DNA of 55,788 bases from JBFMGS01 sp040752635 (lineage in GTDB: Bacteria > Bacillota > SHA-98 > UBA4971): the NCBI GenBank assembly GCA_040752635.1, contig JBFMGS010000007.1:1-55788 (forward strand), given 5' to 3'. Positions 47,909-55,788 of this stretch are shown here, piece by piece (the first letter of the stretch is position 1; the number at the start of each line of letters is the position of its first letter). A program made the position numbers and the translations under genes. The notes below the pieces were generated by a model that worked only from the letters and a program-made list of their open reading frames with translations, was not told the origin of the DNA and searched no databases.

Positions 47909-48942
47909 CGGGGCTTACGGACAGCGGGCTTACGGACGGGTTCGGGCGGAAAATCACATACTTACGCGTATCCGTGACGGATAAGTGCAACATGAGGTGC
48001 GTGTATTGCATGCCCGAGGAAGGCGTGGAGCCGAGGGCGCATGACGAAATACTGCGACTCGAGGAGATCGCTCGCGTGGTGCGGGTCGCGTCGGAGCTCG
48101 GGATCACAAGGGTGAGATTGACTGGCGGCGAGCCGCTGGTGAGAAAGGGAATTGTCGATCTCGTCAAAATGCTTGCTTCTATCCCCGGCGTGCGGGACCT
48201 CTCCATGACCACAAACGCGGCTCTTCTCGAGCGTTACGCGGGGGACCTCGCCGCATCCGGCCTCTCCCGGGTGAACATCAGCCTCGACACCCTCCGGCCC
48301 GACACATACGCGCGGATCACCCGGCGCGGGAGCATCTCGTTGGTGCTGGCGGGAATCGAGGCAGCCGAAAGGGCCGGACTTCGACCGATCAAGCTGAACG
48401 TTGTCGTGCTCCGGGGCGTCAATTCCGATGAGATAGAGGATCTCGCGAAGCTGACGCTGCAGCATGAGTGGGATGTGAGGTTTATCGAGTTCATGCCGTT
48501 CTGGGGGAACGGGGGCGCGTTCGGGCCATCTTACGTCGTTCCCGTAGATGAGATAAGAGAGCGGGTGCGGTCGCTGGGTGCGCGGCCTTTGGGGCGCATG
48601 GATGCAGCCGGGTATCCGCGCGAGCGTCAGGGCGGCGCTGGCCCTGCGAGTTACATGCGGCTTCCCGGCGCAGCAGGGCGTGTAGGCTTCATATCGCGGG
48701 AGGGGGACGAGTTCTGCACAGGGTGCAATAGGATTCGCCTGACCGCGGATGGTGCCTTGCGGCCGTGTCTTCTTTCAGGGCTTGCGGTGGACCTGAAGCG
48801 GCCCCTTCGGAGCGGGGCTGACGATGCCGCCGTCGCCGCCCTCATCCGAGAGGCCGTGGTGCTCAAGCCCGAGAGCGGCAAGGGGTGTGTGGGCCCCGGA
48901 CGCCCGTGGGAGGTGCCCCCGCTTTCGAGGATCGGCGGCTGA
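47905..48942 (+). CDS. moaA: MoaA, GTP 3',8-cyclase (radical SAM)
   Basis: 345 residues. TDKCNMRCVYCMPEEG is the CxxxCxxC radical SAM cluster, RLTGGEPLVRKG and NISLDTLRPDTYARIT follow. EFCTGCNRIRLTADGALRPCL is the second C-terminal cluster, and the protein ends in the Gly-Gly needed for the radical relay. It turns GTP into 3',8-cyclo-H2GTP, the first step of molybdopterin synthesis. ATG 47905 overlaps the previous stop (ATGA). Confidence 0.96.
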   Translation: MTGLTDSGLTDGFGRKITYLRVSVTDKCNMRCVYCMPEEGVEPRAHDEILRLEEIARVVRVASELGITRVRLTGGEPLVRKGIVDLVKMLASIPGVRDLSMTTNAALLERYAGDLAASGLSRVNISLDTLRPDTYARITRRGSISLVLAGIEAAERAGLRPIKLNVVVLRGVNSDEIEDLAKLTLQHEWDVRFIEFMPFWGNGGAFGPSYVVPVDEIRERVRSLGARPLGRMDAAGYPRERQGGAGPASYMRLPGAAGRVGFISREGDEFCTGCNRIRLTADGALRPCLLSGLAVDLKRPLRSGADDAAVAALIREAVVLKPESGKGCVGPGRPWEVPPLSRIGG

Positions 48943-49011
48943 CAGGTGCCGGCGCGAAGCTGGCCGAACTTCTGTATCAAGTCTGTACCAAGTAAAGGCA
49001 GGTAGTGTCAC

Positions 49012-49527
49012 ATGGAACCCCGGACGCGGGAGAAAGCGCTTTCGCATCTTGACGAGTCAGGGAAAGCTCGCATGGTGGACGTGACCGGAAAGCCCGACAC
49101 CGCCCGCGAGGCGCAGGCGAGGTGCAGGGTGACCATGAGCCCGGAGACGCTTGCTTTGGTCGAAAGGGGCGAGGGACCCAAAGGCGAGGTCTTCGGTGTA
49201 GCCAGGGTCGCTGCGGTCATGGCCGCCAAAAACACGTCCTCGCTCATCCCGATGTGCCATTCTATTCCTGTAACAGGTGTGGATGTCGCGTTCTGGACCG
49301 ATGCCGCAGGCGGGACGGTTGACATTCAGGTTACAGTAAAGACTTTCGGCAAGACGGGCGCCGAGATGGAAGCGCTTTGTGGCGCATGTGTGGCTGCGCT
49401 CACCATCTACGATATGTGCAAGGCGCAAGACAGGTCCATGGTGATAGGCGATCTGAGGTTGGTACGCAAGTCAGGCGGGAAGAGCGGAGAGTTCGTACGG
49501 GAGGGGGAAGCACCTTGGAAGGCGTAG
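49012..49527 (+). CDS. moaC: MoaC, cyclic pyranopterin monophosphate synthase
   Basis: 171 residues, full length. KARMVDVTGKPDTAREAQA, MAAKNTSSLIPMCHSIPVTGVDV and GKTGAEMEALCGACVAALTIYDMCKA are hallmarks, including the active-site His and Lys residues. It converts cyclo-H2GTP to cPMP. It overlaps the next gene by 13 bases. Confidence 0.95.
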   Translation: MEPRTREKALSHLDESGKARMVDVTGKPDTAREAQARCRVTMSPETLALVERGEGPKGEVFGVARVAAVMAAKNTSSLIPMCHSIPVTGVDVAFWTDAAGGTVDIQVTVKTFGKTGAEMEALCGACVAALTIYDMCKAQDRSMVIGDLRLVRKSGGKSGEFVREGEAPWKA

Positions 49528-50465
49528 TTGTCGCGGTGTGCCGGAGCGAAACGAAGGGCGTTGCAAAGCGCGATGTCCGCAGAGCCAGGCTCGTGGAGGG
49601 CCACGGCCTGGACCACGACGCTCACGCGGGGCCATGGCACAGGCAGGTGAGCCTGCTGGCCGAGGAAAGCATAGAGAAGATGCGGGCGAAAGGGCTCGAC
49701 GTCGGGCCCGGCGCGTTCGCGGAGAACATCACGACGCGCGGGATCGACCTCATGCACCTTCCCGTTGGGACGCGCCTGGGAATAGGCCCTGATGTAGTGC
49801 TGGAAATAACCCAGATAGGCAAGGAATGCCATACTGGGTGTGCCATTTTCCAGCAGGTGGGCGAGTGCGTGATGCCGCGAGAGGGCGTGTTTGCACAAGT
49901 GATCCGTGGCGGTGAGGTCAGAGCCGGGGATGCCATACGCGTGACGAGGCCGCTCGGCTTTGCTATTCTCACCGTGAGCGACAAGGGGTCGCGAGGCGAG
50001 CGATATGATGAGAGCGGCGATATTATCGAGCGGATCGTGGCGAGCATCGGCAGAGTCGTGGAACGACGGATCGTGCCCGATGAGTACGGTGAGATAGTCG
50101 AGGAACTGCGTCGCATGTCGGATAAGCTCCGGGTTGATCTCGTCTTGACCACAGGCGGGACAGGTCTCGGCCCCCGTGACGTTACCCCGGAGGCTACGAG
50201 GTCGGTCATCGAGAGGCTGGTCCCGGGCATCCCCGAGGCCATGAGGCTTGCAAGCCTGAGCAAGACTCCTCACGCCATGCTGAGCAGAGGAACGGCAGGG
50301 ATCCGCCGCAGAACGCTCATCGTGAACCTGCCCGGAAGCCCGAAGGCTGTCGAGGAGTGCCTTGCTGTTCTCCTGCCCGCCATCCCTCACGCAGTGGCAA
50401 CGCTGCGCGGCGAGGCTAGCGAGTGCGCACGGCAATCCCCCGGTCTTCCTGGGGGAAGAAGCTAA
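49515..50465 (+). CDS. MOSC domain-MoaB/MogA fusion protein
   Basis: About 316 residues. The N-terminal half is a MOSC domain (VEGHGLDHDAHAGPWHRQVS to ECHTGCAIFQQVGECVMPREGVFA), with Cys residues that could bind sulfur or the cofactor. The C-terminal half (from about residue 155) is MoaB/MogA: LTVSDKGSRGERYDESGDII, TTGGTGLGPRDVTPEATRSV and VNLPGSPKAVEECL. MogA adenylylates molybdopterin before MoeA inserts the metal. TTG 49515 with GAGGGGGAAG upstream is chosen. Such MOSC-MogA fusions are known. It ends the cofactor operon; no moaE, moaD or moeB is in the window. Confidence 0.9.
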   Translation: MEGVVVAVCRSETKGVAKRDVRRARLVEGHGLDHDAHAGPWHRQVSLLAEESIEKMRAKGLDVGPGAFAENITTRGIDLMHLPVGTRLGIGPDVVLEITQIGKECHTGCAIFQQVGECVMPREGVFAQVIRGGEVRAGDAIRVTRPLGFAILTVSDKGSRGERYDESGDIIERIVASIGRVVERRIVPDEYGEIVEELRRMSDKLRVDLVLTTGGTGLGPRDVTPEATRSVIERLVPGIPEAMRLASLSKTPHAMLSRGTAGIRRRTLIVNLPGSPKAVEECLAVLLPAIPHAVATLRGEASECARQSPGLPGGRS

Positions 50466-50470
50466 TATGC

Positions 50471-50499
50471 TTGTTCTTGGCAGCAAAGGGCGGTATAAT
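50471..50499 (+). promoter_or_regulatory. Sigma-A type promoter of hpt-guaA
   Basis: TTGTTC (50471-50476), 17 bases, TATAAT (50494-50499). It lies directly after the cofactor operon, 69 bases before the hpt start, and separates purine salvage from that operon. Confidence 0.65.
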
Positions 50500-50568
50500 G
50501 TGTACGTTCTTTTCAGTGCCAGGAAGGGCGAGCAACAAGCACTTGCATACCGTGGGAGGCGGAAACAA

Positions 50569-51108
50569 GTGGTAAACGATCTTGAAGAGGTCCTTATAAC
50601 AGAGGAAGCCATTACGAAAAGGGTCAAGGAGCTTGGTGCGCAGATTTCCGAGGACTATCGCGCGTGCGACCTCGTCGTCGTGGGCATACTCAAGGGCGCG
50701 CTGGTGTTCATGGCGGATCTCATACGGCATCTTACGATACCCGTGATCATGGACTTTGCCGTGGTCTCAAGCTATGGCGCAGCCACGAGGAGCTCGGGCG
50801 TGGTGAGGATCCTCAAAGACCTCGACCAGCCGATAGAGGGAAAGCACGTGCTCATCGTCGAGGACATCATAGATACCGGGCTCACCATGCACTACCTGGT
50901 CAACAACTTGAAGGCCAGGAAGCCGCTGTCAGTGAAAGTATGCACCTTGCTTGACAAGCCGAGCCGCAGGGAGGTTGACATTATGCCTGATTACTGCGGG
51001 TTCTCCATACCCGACAGGTTTGTGGTCGGGTACGGCCTGGATTACGCAGAGTACTACCGCAACCTGCCTCAGGTTGGGGTGCTAAAGGCGGAAGTCTACA
51101 GAAAATGA
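50569..51108 (+). CDS. hpt: Hypoxanthine phosphoribosyltransferase
   Basis: 179 residues, the normal size. ITEEAITKRVKELGAQISEDY, VVGILKGALVFMADLIR, VLIVEDIIDTGLTM (the PRPP-binding loop) and LDYAEYYRNLPQVGVL are present. It makes IMP or GMP from hypoxanthine or guanine and PRPP. GTG 50569, nine bases after GGGAGG, is chosen; the frame is open further upstream but adds unrelated residues and would precede the promoter. It overlaps guaA by four bases (ATGA). Confidence 0.94.
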   Translation: MVNDLEEVLITEEAITKRVKELGAQISEDYRACDLVVVGILKGALVFMADLIRHLTIPVIMDFAVVSSYGAATRSSGVVRILKDLDQPIEGKHVLIVEDIIDTGLTMHYLVNNLKARKPLSVKVCTLLDKPSRREVDIMPDYCGFSIPDRFVVGYGLDYAEYYRNLPQVGVLKAEVYRK

Positions 51109-52634
51109 TAGTAATCCTTGATTTCGGCTCGCAATACAGCATGCTGATCGCGCGGAAGGTAAGGGAGCTATCCGTTTACTGCGAAATCCTCCCTCACGAT
51201 ACTCCTGCCGCTGAACTTGGGACCCTTAGACCCGAGGGCATCATCCTTTCAGGCGGCCCGTCCAGCGTGTACGAAAAAGATGCTCCCAGATGCGACGAGA
51301 AGGTCTTCAGCATGGGCGTACCCGTGCTGGGCATTTGTTACGGGATGCAACTCATGGCCTACCTTCTCGGCGGCGACGTGAGCCCCTCGGACCTACGGGA
51401 GTACGGCAAGACTGCGGTTATCGTGGATGATTCGTCTGACCTGTTTGAAGGGGTCAATAGGGAGATCACGTGCTGGATGAGCCACCAGGACCGCGTGAAC
51501 GCACCCCCTGCAGGTTTTGACGTGCTTGCCCACACTGACAATACCCCCGTTGCAGCAATGCGCAACCGGGGAGAGAAGCTCTACGCGCTCCAGTTTCACC
51601 CCGAGGTCGCCCATACCGAGGGAGGGAAGCGGATTCTGGCCAACTTCCTGTTCAAGGTGTGCGGGTGCGACAGGTCCTGGACCCCCGGGCGGTTCATCGA
51701 GGATTCCGTGGATCGTATCCGGTCGCAGGTAGGAGACGGGCGGGCGCTGTGCGCGCTCTCCGGGGGCGTGGACTCGTCTGTCGCGGCCGTATTGGTGCAT
51801 CGAGCCATAGGCAATCGGCTTACCTGCGTGTTTGTGGATACCGGCCTCCTACGTAAGAACGAGCCTGAGCAGGTAAGAGCCACATTCGGGGAGCACTTCA
51901 ACATGAATCTTCGCGTGGTTTCGGCGCAGGACCGGTTCCTGTCAGCGTTGCGGGGAGTGCTTGACCCGGAGGAGAAACGGAAGAGGATCGGCGCCGAGTT
52001 CATCCGGGTGTTTGAGGAGGAAGCCAGGCGGTGCGGGAAGGTTGATTTCCTCGTCCAGGGGACACTGTACCCTGACGTCATCGAGAGCGCCGGTTCCCGG
52101 TTGGGCCCTGCGGCGAAGATCAAGTCCCACCACAACGTGGGCGGCCTGCCCGCCTCCATGCAGCTTCGCCTCATCGAACCTCTTCGCTACCTTTTTAAGG
52201 ACGAAGTACGGGCAATCGGAAGGGACCTCGGACTCCCTGCTGCGATACTCGACCGCCACCCGTTCCCCGGCCCGGGCCTTGCAGTGAGGGTGGTGGGCGA
52301 AGTGGCTTGCGAGGGCCTTGACATCCTGCGCGAGGCAGACGCCATCATCGAGGAGGAAACCAGGAGCGCAGGGCTTTACGACAAGCTCTGGCAAGCGTTT
52401 GCGGTGTTGCTTGACATCAGGAGCGTCGGGGTCATGGGCGACATGCGTACGTACGAGCGCCCTATCGTGCTTCGGGCCGTGACAAGCGAAGACGGGATGA
52501 CCTGCGACTGGGCCAGGCTGCCGTACCCCGTGCTCGAGAAGATATCAGCGCGCATCGTAAACGAGGTCAAAGGCGTAAACCGCGTGGTCTACGATGTGAG
52601 CACGAAGCCGCCTGCTACCATCGAATGGGAGTAA
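51105..52634 (+). CDS. guaA: GMP synthase (glutamine-hydrolysing)
   Basis: 509 residues, full length. The class I amidotransferase domain has GICYGMQLMA (nucleophile Cys) and LQFHPEVAHTEGG (His-Glu). The synthase domain has ALSGGVDSSVAAVL (PP-loop), and the C-terminal dimer part has HPFPGPGLAVRVVGEV and STKPPATIEWE at the end. It converts XMP, ATP and glutamine to GMP. It is translationally coupled to hpt, so the pair channels purine bases to GMP. Confidence 0.97.
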   Translation: MIVILDFGSQYSMLIARKVRELSVYCEILPHDTPAAELGTLRPEGIILSGGPSSVYEKDAPRCDEKVFSMGVPVLGICYGMQLMAYLLGGDVSPSDLREYGKTAVIVDDSSDLFEGVNREITCWMSHQDRVNAPPAGFDVLAHTDNTPVAAMRNRGEKLYALQFHPEVAHTEGGKRILANFLFKVCGCDRSWTPGRFIEDSVDRIRSQVGDGRALCALSGGVDSSVAAVLVHRAIGNRLTCVFVDTGLLRKNEPEQVRATFGEHFNMNLRVVSAQDRFLSALRGVLDPEEKRKRIGAEFIRVFEEEARRCGKVDFLVQGTLYPDVIESAGSRLGPAAKIKSHHNVGGLPASMQLRLIEPLRYLFKDEVRAIGRDLGLPAAILDRHPFPGPGLAVRVVGEVACEGLDILREADAIIEEETRSAGLYDKLWQAFAVLLDIRSVGVMGDMRTYERPIVLRAVTSEDGMTCDWARLPYPVLEKISARIVNEVKGVNRVVYDVSTKPPATIEWE

Positions 52635-52710
52635 CCAGTTCACAGTTGGCACCGGCAACCCTCATAAGGCGGCGGATCCTTTCACCAGCCTACCAGCCTG
52701 AGAGTATAGT

Positions 52711-52746
52711 GAGGCCCTTGTAGCGTTTCGGCGCTGCAAGGGCCTC
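52711..52746. terminator. Large convergent hairpin, likely bidirectional terminator
   Basis: GAGGCCCTTGTAGCG pairs with CGCTGCAAGGGCCTC: 15 base pairs including one G-T, around a TTTCGG loop. It lies between the convergent guaA and purine permease genes. No clear T-run follows on either strand, so termination may depend on the stem strength. Confidence 0.65.
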
Positions 52747-52774
52747 ATCGACTGTACACAATAGCCCGTTCTCA

Positions 52775-54121
52775 TCAGGTTATGAGGGGTAGGATGAACC
52801 TGATGACGAAAAGCACGGCAAGCACCCACATGGTAACGCTGATCTCTTTTGCCCGTCCGGCAAGCATCTTGATGATGACGTAAGCGAGGACGCCGAACAC
52901 GAGGCCCTCGGCGATGCTGTACGCGAACGGCATCATCACGATGGCGAGGAAAGCCGGGATAGCCTCGGTGAAGTCGGTGAAGTTAATCTTCACCACCGGC
53001 TCCATCATGTAGATACCCACGATAACAAGCGCGGGTGCCGTGGCGGCCGCCGGTATGAGCTTCACAAGAGGCGCGAAGAACAGAGAGAGCAAGAAGAGCG
53101 CGGCTACCGTTACAGCGGTGAGGCCTGTGCGCCCGCCTTCAGCAACTCCGGATGCGCTCTCTATATAGGTCGTCACCGTGCTGGTCCCGAAGACTGCCCC
53201 GCCGATAGTACCAACCGCGTCGGCAAGGAGCGCCTGGTCGGCCCGGGGGAGCTCGCCCTTTTCGTTCAGGAACCCGGCCTTGGTGGACACACCTATGAGC
53301 GTGCCGGCCGTGTCAAAGAGATCTACGAATGTAAACGTGAAGATCACGGTTATCAGACCCACATCCAACAGGCCCCGGAAGTCCATCTTGAGGAAAGTCG
53401 GTGCGAGGCTCGGCGGGGCGCCAACGATACCTGCAAGACCTGCCGGAGCGGGGTTAAGCCTGAATATCATCCCGACGATGGTGGTGATAAGGATGCCGAG
53501 CAATAGCGACCCCTTCACCTTCCGCGAGATTAGAAGCCCCATCACGGCAAGCCCGAAGAGGGAAAGCAGAACATTGGGGGAAGTTATGCTCCCCAGCCCC
53601 ACGAGCGTGGCAGGGTTCTTCACGATTATCCCCGCTTCCTGGAACCCGATGAACGCGATGAAGAGTCCGATGCCCACGCTTACTGCCAGCTTCAAAGTCA
53701 TCGGCACGCCGTTGATGATCGCTCTTCGAACCGGCAGGAGGGTTAATATCAGGAAAATCACGCCGTCAACAAAGACTGCGGCCAGAGCTGTCTGCCAGCT
53801 AATGCCCATTCCAAGGACCACCGTGAACGCGAAGAACGCGTTCAGGCCCATTCCCGGAGCCATGGCAAACGGGTAGTTGGCGTAAAACGCCATGATGAGC
53901 GTGCCCAGGGCAGTGCCGAGAATCGTCGCAACCATCACGGCGCCGACGTCCATCCCCGTATTCCCGAGGATGGAAGGGTTGACGATGATTATGTAAGCCA
54001 TCGTCATAAAAGTTGTGACGCCCGCTATGATCTCGGTCCTTACGTTGGTGCGGTTCTGTTTGAGATGGAATACGCTTTCAAGGAAGCCGCCGTTTGCACC
54101 TTCCGACTTGACCTGTGCCAT
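52775..54121 (-). CDS. NCS2-family purine permease (AzgA/PbuG type)
   Basis: 448 residues, about 12-14 helices. MTMAYIIIVNPSILGNTGMD, YANYPFAMAPGMGLNAFFAF, ATIVEFTFVDLFDTAGTL-like TFTFVDLFDTAGTLIGV and GTIGGAVFGTSTVTTYIESASGVAEGGRTGL are AzgA/PbuG signatures, a group that imports hypoxanthine, guanine or adenine with protons. AGGAGG lies just upstream of the ATG (54119-54121). Its partner genes hpt and guaA on the other side of the hairpin would use the imported bases. Confidence 0.94.
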   Translation of the reverse strand: MAQVKSEGANGGFLESVFHLKQNRTNVRTEIIAGVTTFMTMAYIIIVNPSILGNTGMDVGAVMVATILGTALGTLIMAFYANYPFAMAPGMGLNAFFAFTVVLGMGISWQTALAAVFVDGVIFLILTLLPVRRAIINGVPMTLKLAVSVGIGLFIAFIGFQEAGIIVKNPATLVGLGSITSPNVLLSLFGLAVMGLLISRKVKGSLLLGILITTIVGMIFRLNPAPAGLAGIVGAPPSLAPTFLKMDFRGLLDVGLITVIFTFTFVDLFDTAGTLIGVSTKAGFLNEKGELPRADQALLADAVGTIGGAVFGTSTVTTYIESASGVAEGGRTGLTAVTVAALFLLSLFFAPLVKLIPAAATAPALVIVGIYMMEPVVKINFTDFTEAIPAFLAIVMMPFAYSIAEGLVFGVLAYVIIKMLAGRAKEISVTMWVLAVLFVIRFILPLIT

Positions 54122-54190
54122 GCCAAAACCTCCTTAGCGTTGAACGTGAGATCCGCACTTACACACCCGAGCGTGCCGAAGAACCCTTCT

Positions 54191-54290
54191 NNNNNNNNNN
54201 NNNNNNNNNNNNNNNNNNNNNNNNNNNNNNNNNNNNNNNNNNNNNNNNNNNNNNNNNNNNNNNNNNNNNNNNNNNNNNNNNNNNNNNNNN
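54191..54290. other. Scaffold gap of 100 N inside the DegT-type gene
   Basis: Exactly 100 N, an unknown-length placeholder. It removes the C-terminal end of the aminotransferase gene. In the 69 bases between the gap and the permease start, one frame ends quickly (a TAA about 35 bases from the gap), which may be the real C-terminus. Confidence 0.9.
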
Positions 54291-55281
54291 TGGGATAGTG
54301 CACCCCGGTCTCGACCCCGGCGGACCTCAACGCTGACGCTATCTCATCGCGAGTGCGCCCGGCTTTCTCTTCATCGACGAGCACCGTATACTGGTGGAAA
54401 ACGTGAGTTGCATGGGGCATGATATAAGGCGGGATGAAGCCCGTCAGGCCCAGGTGTGATATGCTGTCAGTAAGAAACTTGGCGTTCTTGCGGCGAACCC
54501 GGGAGAACTCATCTATGAGCCTCACCTGTTCACGCCCGATTGCTGCGGCGACTTCAGTCATACGGTAATTGTACCCGACCATCGTGTGGTAATACTTGCT
54601 CTCCTGACCGATATTGCGTAAACGCCTCACCCTTGTCGCGAGCTCGTCGTCGCCGGTTGCTAGAAATCCGCCTTCCATGGTATGGAGGTTTTTCGTGGAA
54701 TATGTGCTGAAGCAGGTTACGTCGCCCATCGTCCCGACCTTCTTGCCCCGGTAATCGGCACCGATTGCCTGCGCGGCGTCTTCCACGACGAAAAGGCCGT
54801 GCTTGCGGGCCAAAGCCAGGATCGCATCCATCTCGGCCGGCTGTCCGTAGAGGTGTACAGGCTCAATGCCCACTGTGCGAGGGGTTATCCTCTCCTCGAT
54901 GGACGAGGGGTCGATATTGAACGTCCTGGGGTCGATATCTGCAAAGACGGGAGTCGCGCCGCAGAAGACGATTGCGTTGGCCGTTGCGGCGAAGCTGAAT
55001 GGGGTGGTGATAACCTCATCTCCGGGCCCAACCCCAAGGGCGAGAAACGCGAGGTGTAGCGCTGCTGTACCGCTGCTGACTGATATTACGTGTTTGCACC
55101 CGATATACTCCGCAAGCCGTGCCTCAAAATCCTCCACTACCCGGCCCTGGATGAGCATTCCCGAGCGCAAGACGGCCAACACTGCCTCCTCGATCTCGCG
55201 GCTGTGATAAGGCCTCGCCATCGGAACGCGCCGGAACTTTAACTCTGTTGACTCTGTTGCCTCGACTATCTGCTCCCGCAT
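54291..55281 (-). CDS. DegT/DnrJ/EryC1 family PLP aminotransferase, C-terminus lost in gap
   Basis: About 330 residues remain of an expected 370-400. GCKHVISVSSGTAALHLAFLALGVGPGDEVITTPFSF, EPVHLYGQPAEMDAI, VVEDAAQAIGADYRGK and the PLP lysine in FSTYSTKNLHTMEGGFL are hallmarks. The last readable part, GVETGVHYP, is the conserved segment near the C-terminus. These enzymes transfer an amino group to keto-sugars in nucleotide-sugar synthesis. It could supply an amino sugar to the envelope, but it stands alone here. ATG at 55279-55281 with AAAGGAGAG upstream. Confidence 0.92.
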
Positions 55282-55612
55282 GGTATCTCTCCTTTGCTCT
55301 CACCTGTGACAGAACAGACCGTATTTCGGCACAGCGGACAGATCTCCTGCTTCGCTGTGAAGCGGCCCATTATGCTCTTCCCCTTTATGTGAATTCTTCT
55401 CTGGGTTGCCGGTGTTGTATTCCGTCATGCAATCACCGGCGACCCATCCGGAAGCGAGGAGCCTTCTGCGCACTGACTTTGTGCCGCTTCAGAGAATAGG
55501 GGCGAGATTCCAACGCGTTTTCCCCCATCAGGCAGGGGTACGAGGCGCCACGGCGAATACATCAACCTGTATGAGACACGGCACGGATAGCGCCGCAGGG
55601 GAGGGTCCAGAG
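55282..55612. other. Intergenic region with palindromic repeat copy
   Basis: About 330 bases between the divergent aminotransferase and the TldD/PmbA start. It holds the palindrome at 55403-55445 (listed separately). No other gene is supported; a short + strand frame here looks like chance. Confidence 0.5.
55403..55445. repeat. Dispersed palindromic element, full copy
   Basis: GGGTTGCCGGTG (55403-55414) and CACCGGCGACCC (55434-55445) pair over 12 bases with one T-G pair; the loop is 19 bases. The left arm and GTTGT match 23882-23898. The loop's right part and right arm match 35475-35497 (two differences). The three sites are all intergenic. Confidence 0.5.
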
Positions 55613-55788
55613 TTGAAAGATGTGCCAGGGCTCAGGGACGCCCTCGATCTCGCTGTATCGAAAGGGGCAAGCTACGCCGACCTCAGGGTTGTTTTGAGGA
55701 AGGAAGAGTCCATCTCGGTCAAGAATGGGACTGTCGAAGGCGTGTCCATGAGCGAAGATCAGGGTTTCGGCGTAAGGGTCCTCGTGGA
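55613..55788 (+). CDS. TldD/PmbA family metalloprotease, N-terminal fragment
   Basis: The frame runs open to the window end. LRDALDLAVSKGASYADLRVVLRKEESISVKNGTVEGVSMSEDQGFGVRVLV is the N-terminal domain of TldD/PmbA proteins, which form heterodimeric zinc peptidases acting on small peptides. TTG 55613, a few bases after GGGGAGGG (55598-55605), is the best start; ATG 55571 is in frame but lacks a ribosome site. A PmbA partner would be expected just downstream of the window. Confidence 0.85.
   Translation, partial: MKDVPGLRDALDLAVSKGASYADLRVVLRKEESISVKNGTVEGVSMSEDQGFGVRVLV

Noticed and set aside
49407..50627. Long minus-strand frame of 406 codons opposite the MOSC-MoaB gene
   Set aside because: It mirrors a well-supported gene, shows no domain and has a composition typical of antisense frames in G+C-rich DNA.
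54040..54190. DegT frame reading through the N run into the permease 5' end
   Set aside because: The continuity is an artefact of translating N. The gap length is unknown, so the frame after it cannot be assigned.

Overview
The window reads as a chromosomal scaffold from a G+C-rich (by eye near 60%), anaerobic, endospore-forming member of the Bacillota (Clostridia/Limnochordia-like). Evidence for sporulation is a gerA-gerB-gerC germinant-receptor operon with a small fourth membrane subunit, a SpoIID/LytB protein and a ComB-type phosphosulfolactate phosphatase. Evidence for anaerobic metal-dependent metabolism is the feoAB ferrous-iron system and a tungstate-transport/molybdopterin cluster. 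Two runs of exactly 100 N (10895-10994 and 54191-54290) are unknown-length scaffold gaps, so this is a draft or metagenome assembly. No rRNA, tRNA, transposase or prophage gene was seen.

Layout: (1) 1-3059, fur (5' cut), feoA, feoB and a tiny Cys-rich protein: iron uptake. (2) 3350-7778, spore germination operon. (3) 7900-24801, a large exopolysaccharide/envelope locus. It holds a PelF-like GT4 (split by a gap), a PelG-like membrane protein, two paralogous giant GT-C/STT3-like membrane proteins, a Dpm1-like GT2, an ATP-grasp ligase, a DUF3473-type polysaccharide deacetylase, a MurJ/MviN-like flippase, a GH114-type glycosidase, two DivIVA-like coiled-coil proteins (one with a PRC-barrel) and a membrane GAF/HD-GYP c-di-GMP phosphodiesterase. 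(4) 24802-27794, a DUF1848 protein, a structured intergenic stretch (three adjacent hairpins, then a decayed type I-E-like CRISPR repeat series) and a PAS-GGDEF diguanylate cyclase. (5) 27813-28527, an EndoAI/EndoA (MazEF) toxin-antitoxin pair with its own promoter. (6) 28782-32601, a peptide/amino-acid scavenging group including a truncated asparaginase II remnant. (7) 32666-35425, the t6A operon tsaE-tsaB-rimI-tsaD. (8) 35426-41565, DnaA-box cluster, LCP ligase, comB, spoIID, an APC permease on the opposite strand and a lipoprotein. (9) 41695-50465, a Moco/Tuco riboswitch followed by tupABC, moeA, moeA-PBP fusion, moaA, moaC and a MOSC-MoaB fusion. (10) 50471-54121, purine salvage: hpt, guaA, a large convergent hairpin and an NCS2 purine permease. 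(11) A DegT aminotransferase cut by the second gap, and the first codons of a TldD/PmbA protein.

The most interesting part is region 3. It has the core logic of a Gram-positive Pel system (PelF, PelG, deacetylase, GH114-like hydrolase, c-di-GMP control). To this it adds a polyprenyl-phosphate-sugar arm (Dpm1-like GT2 directly after a GT-C-like protein), its own flippase and DivIVA-like scaffolds, and no recognisable PelD or PelE is present. This combination may be an undescribed c-di-GMP-controlled polymer system. All function statements are read from sequence motifs and family knowledge; no database search was run.
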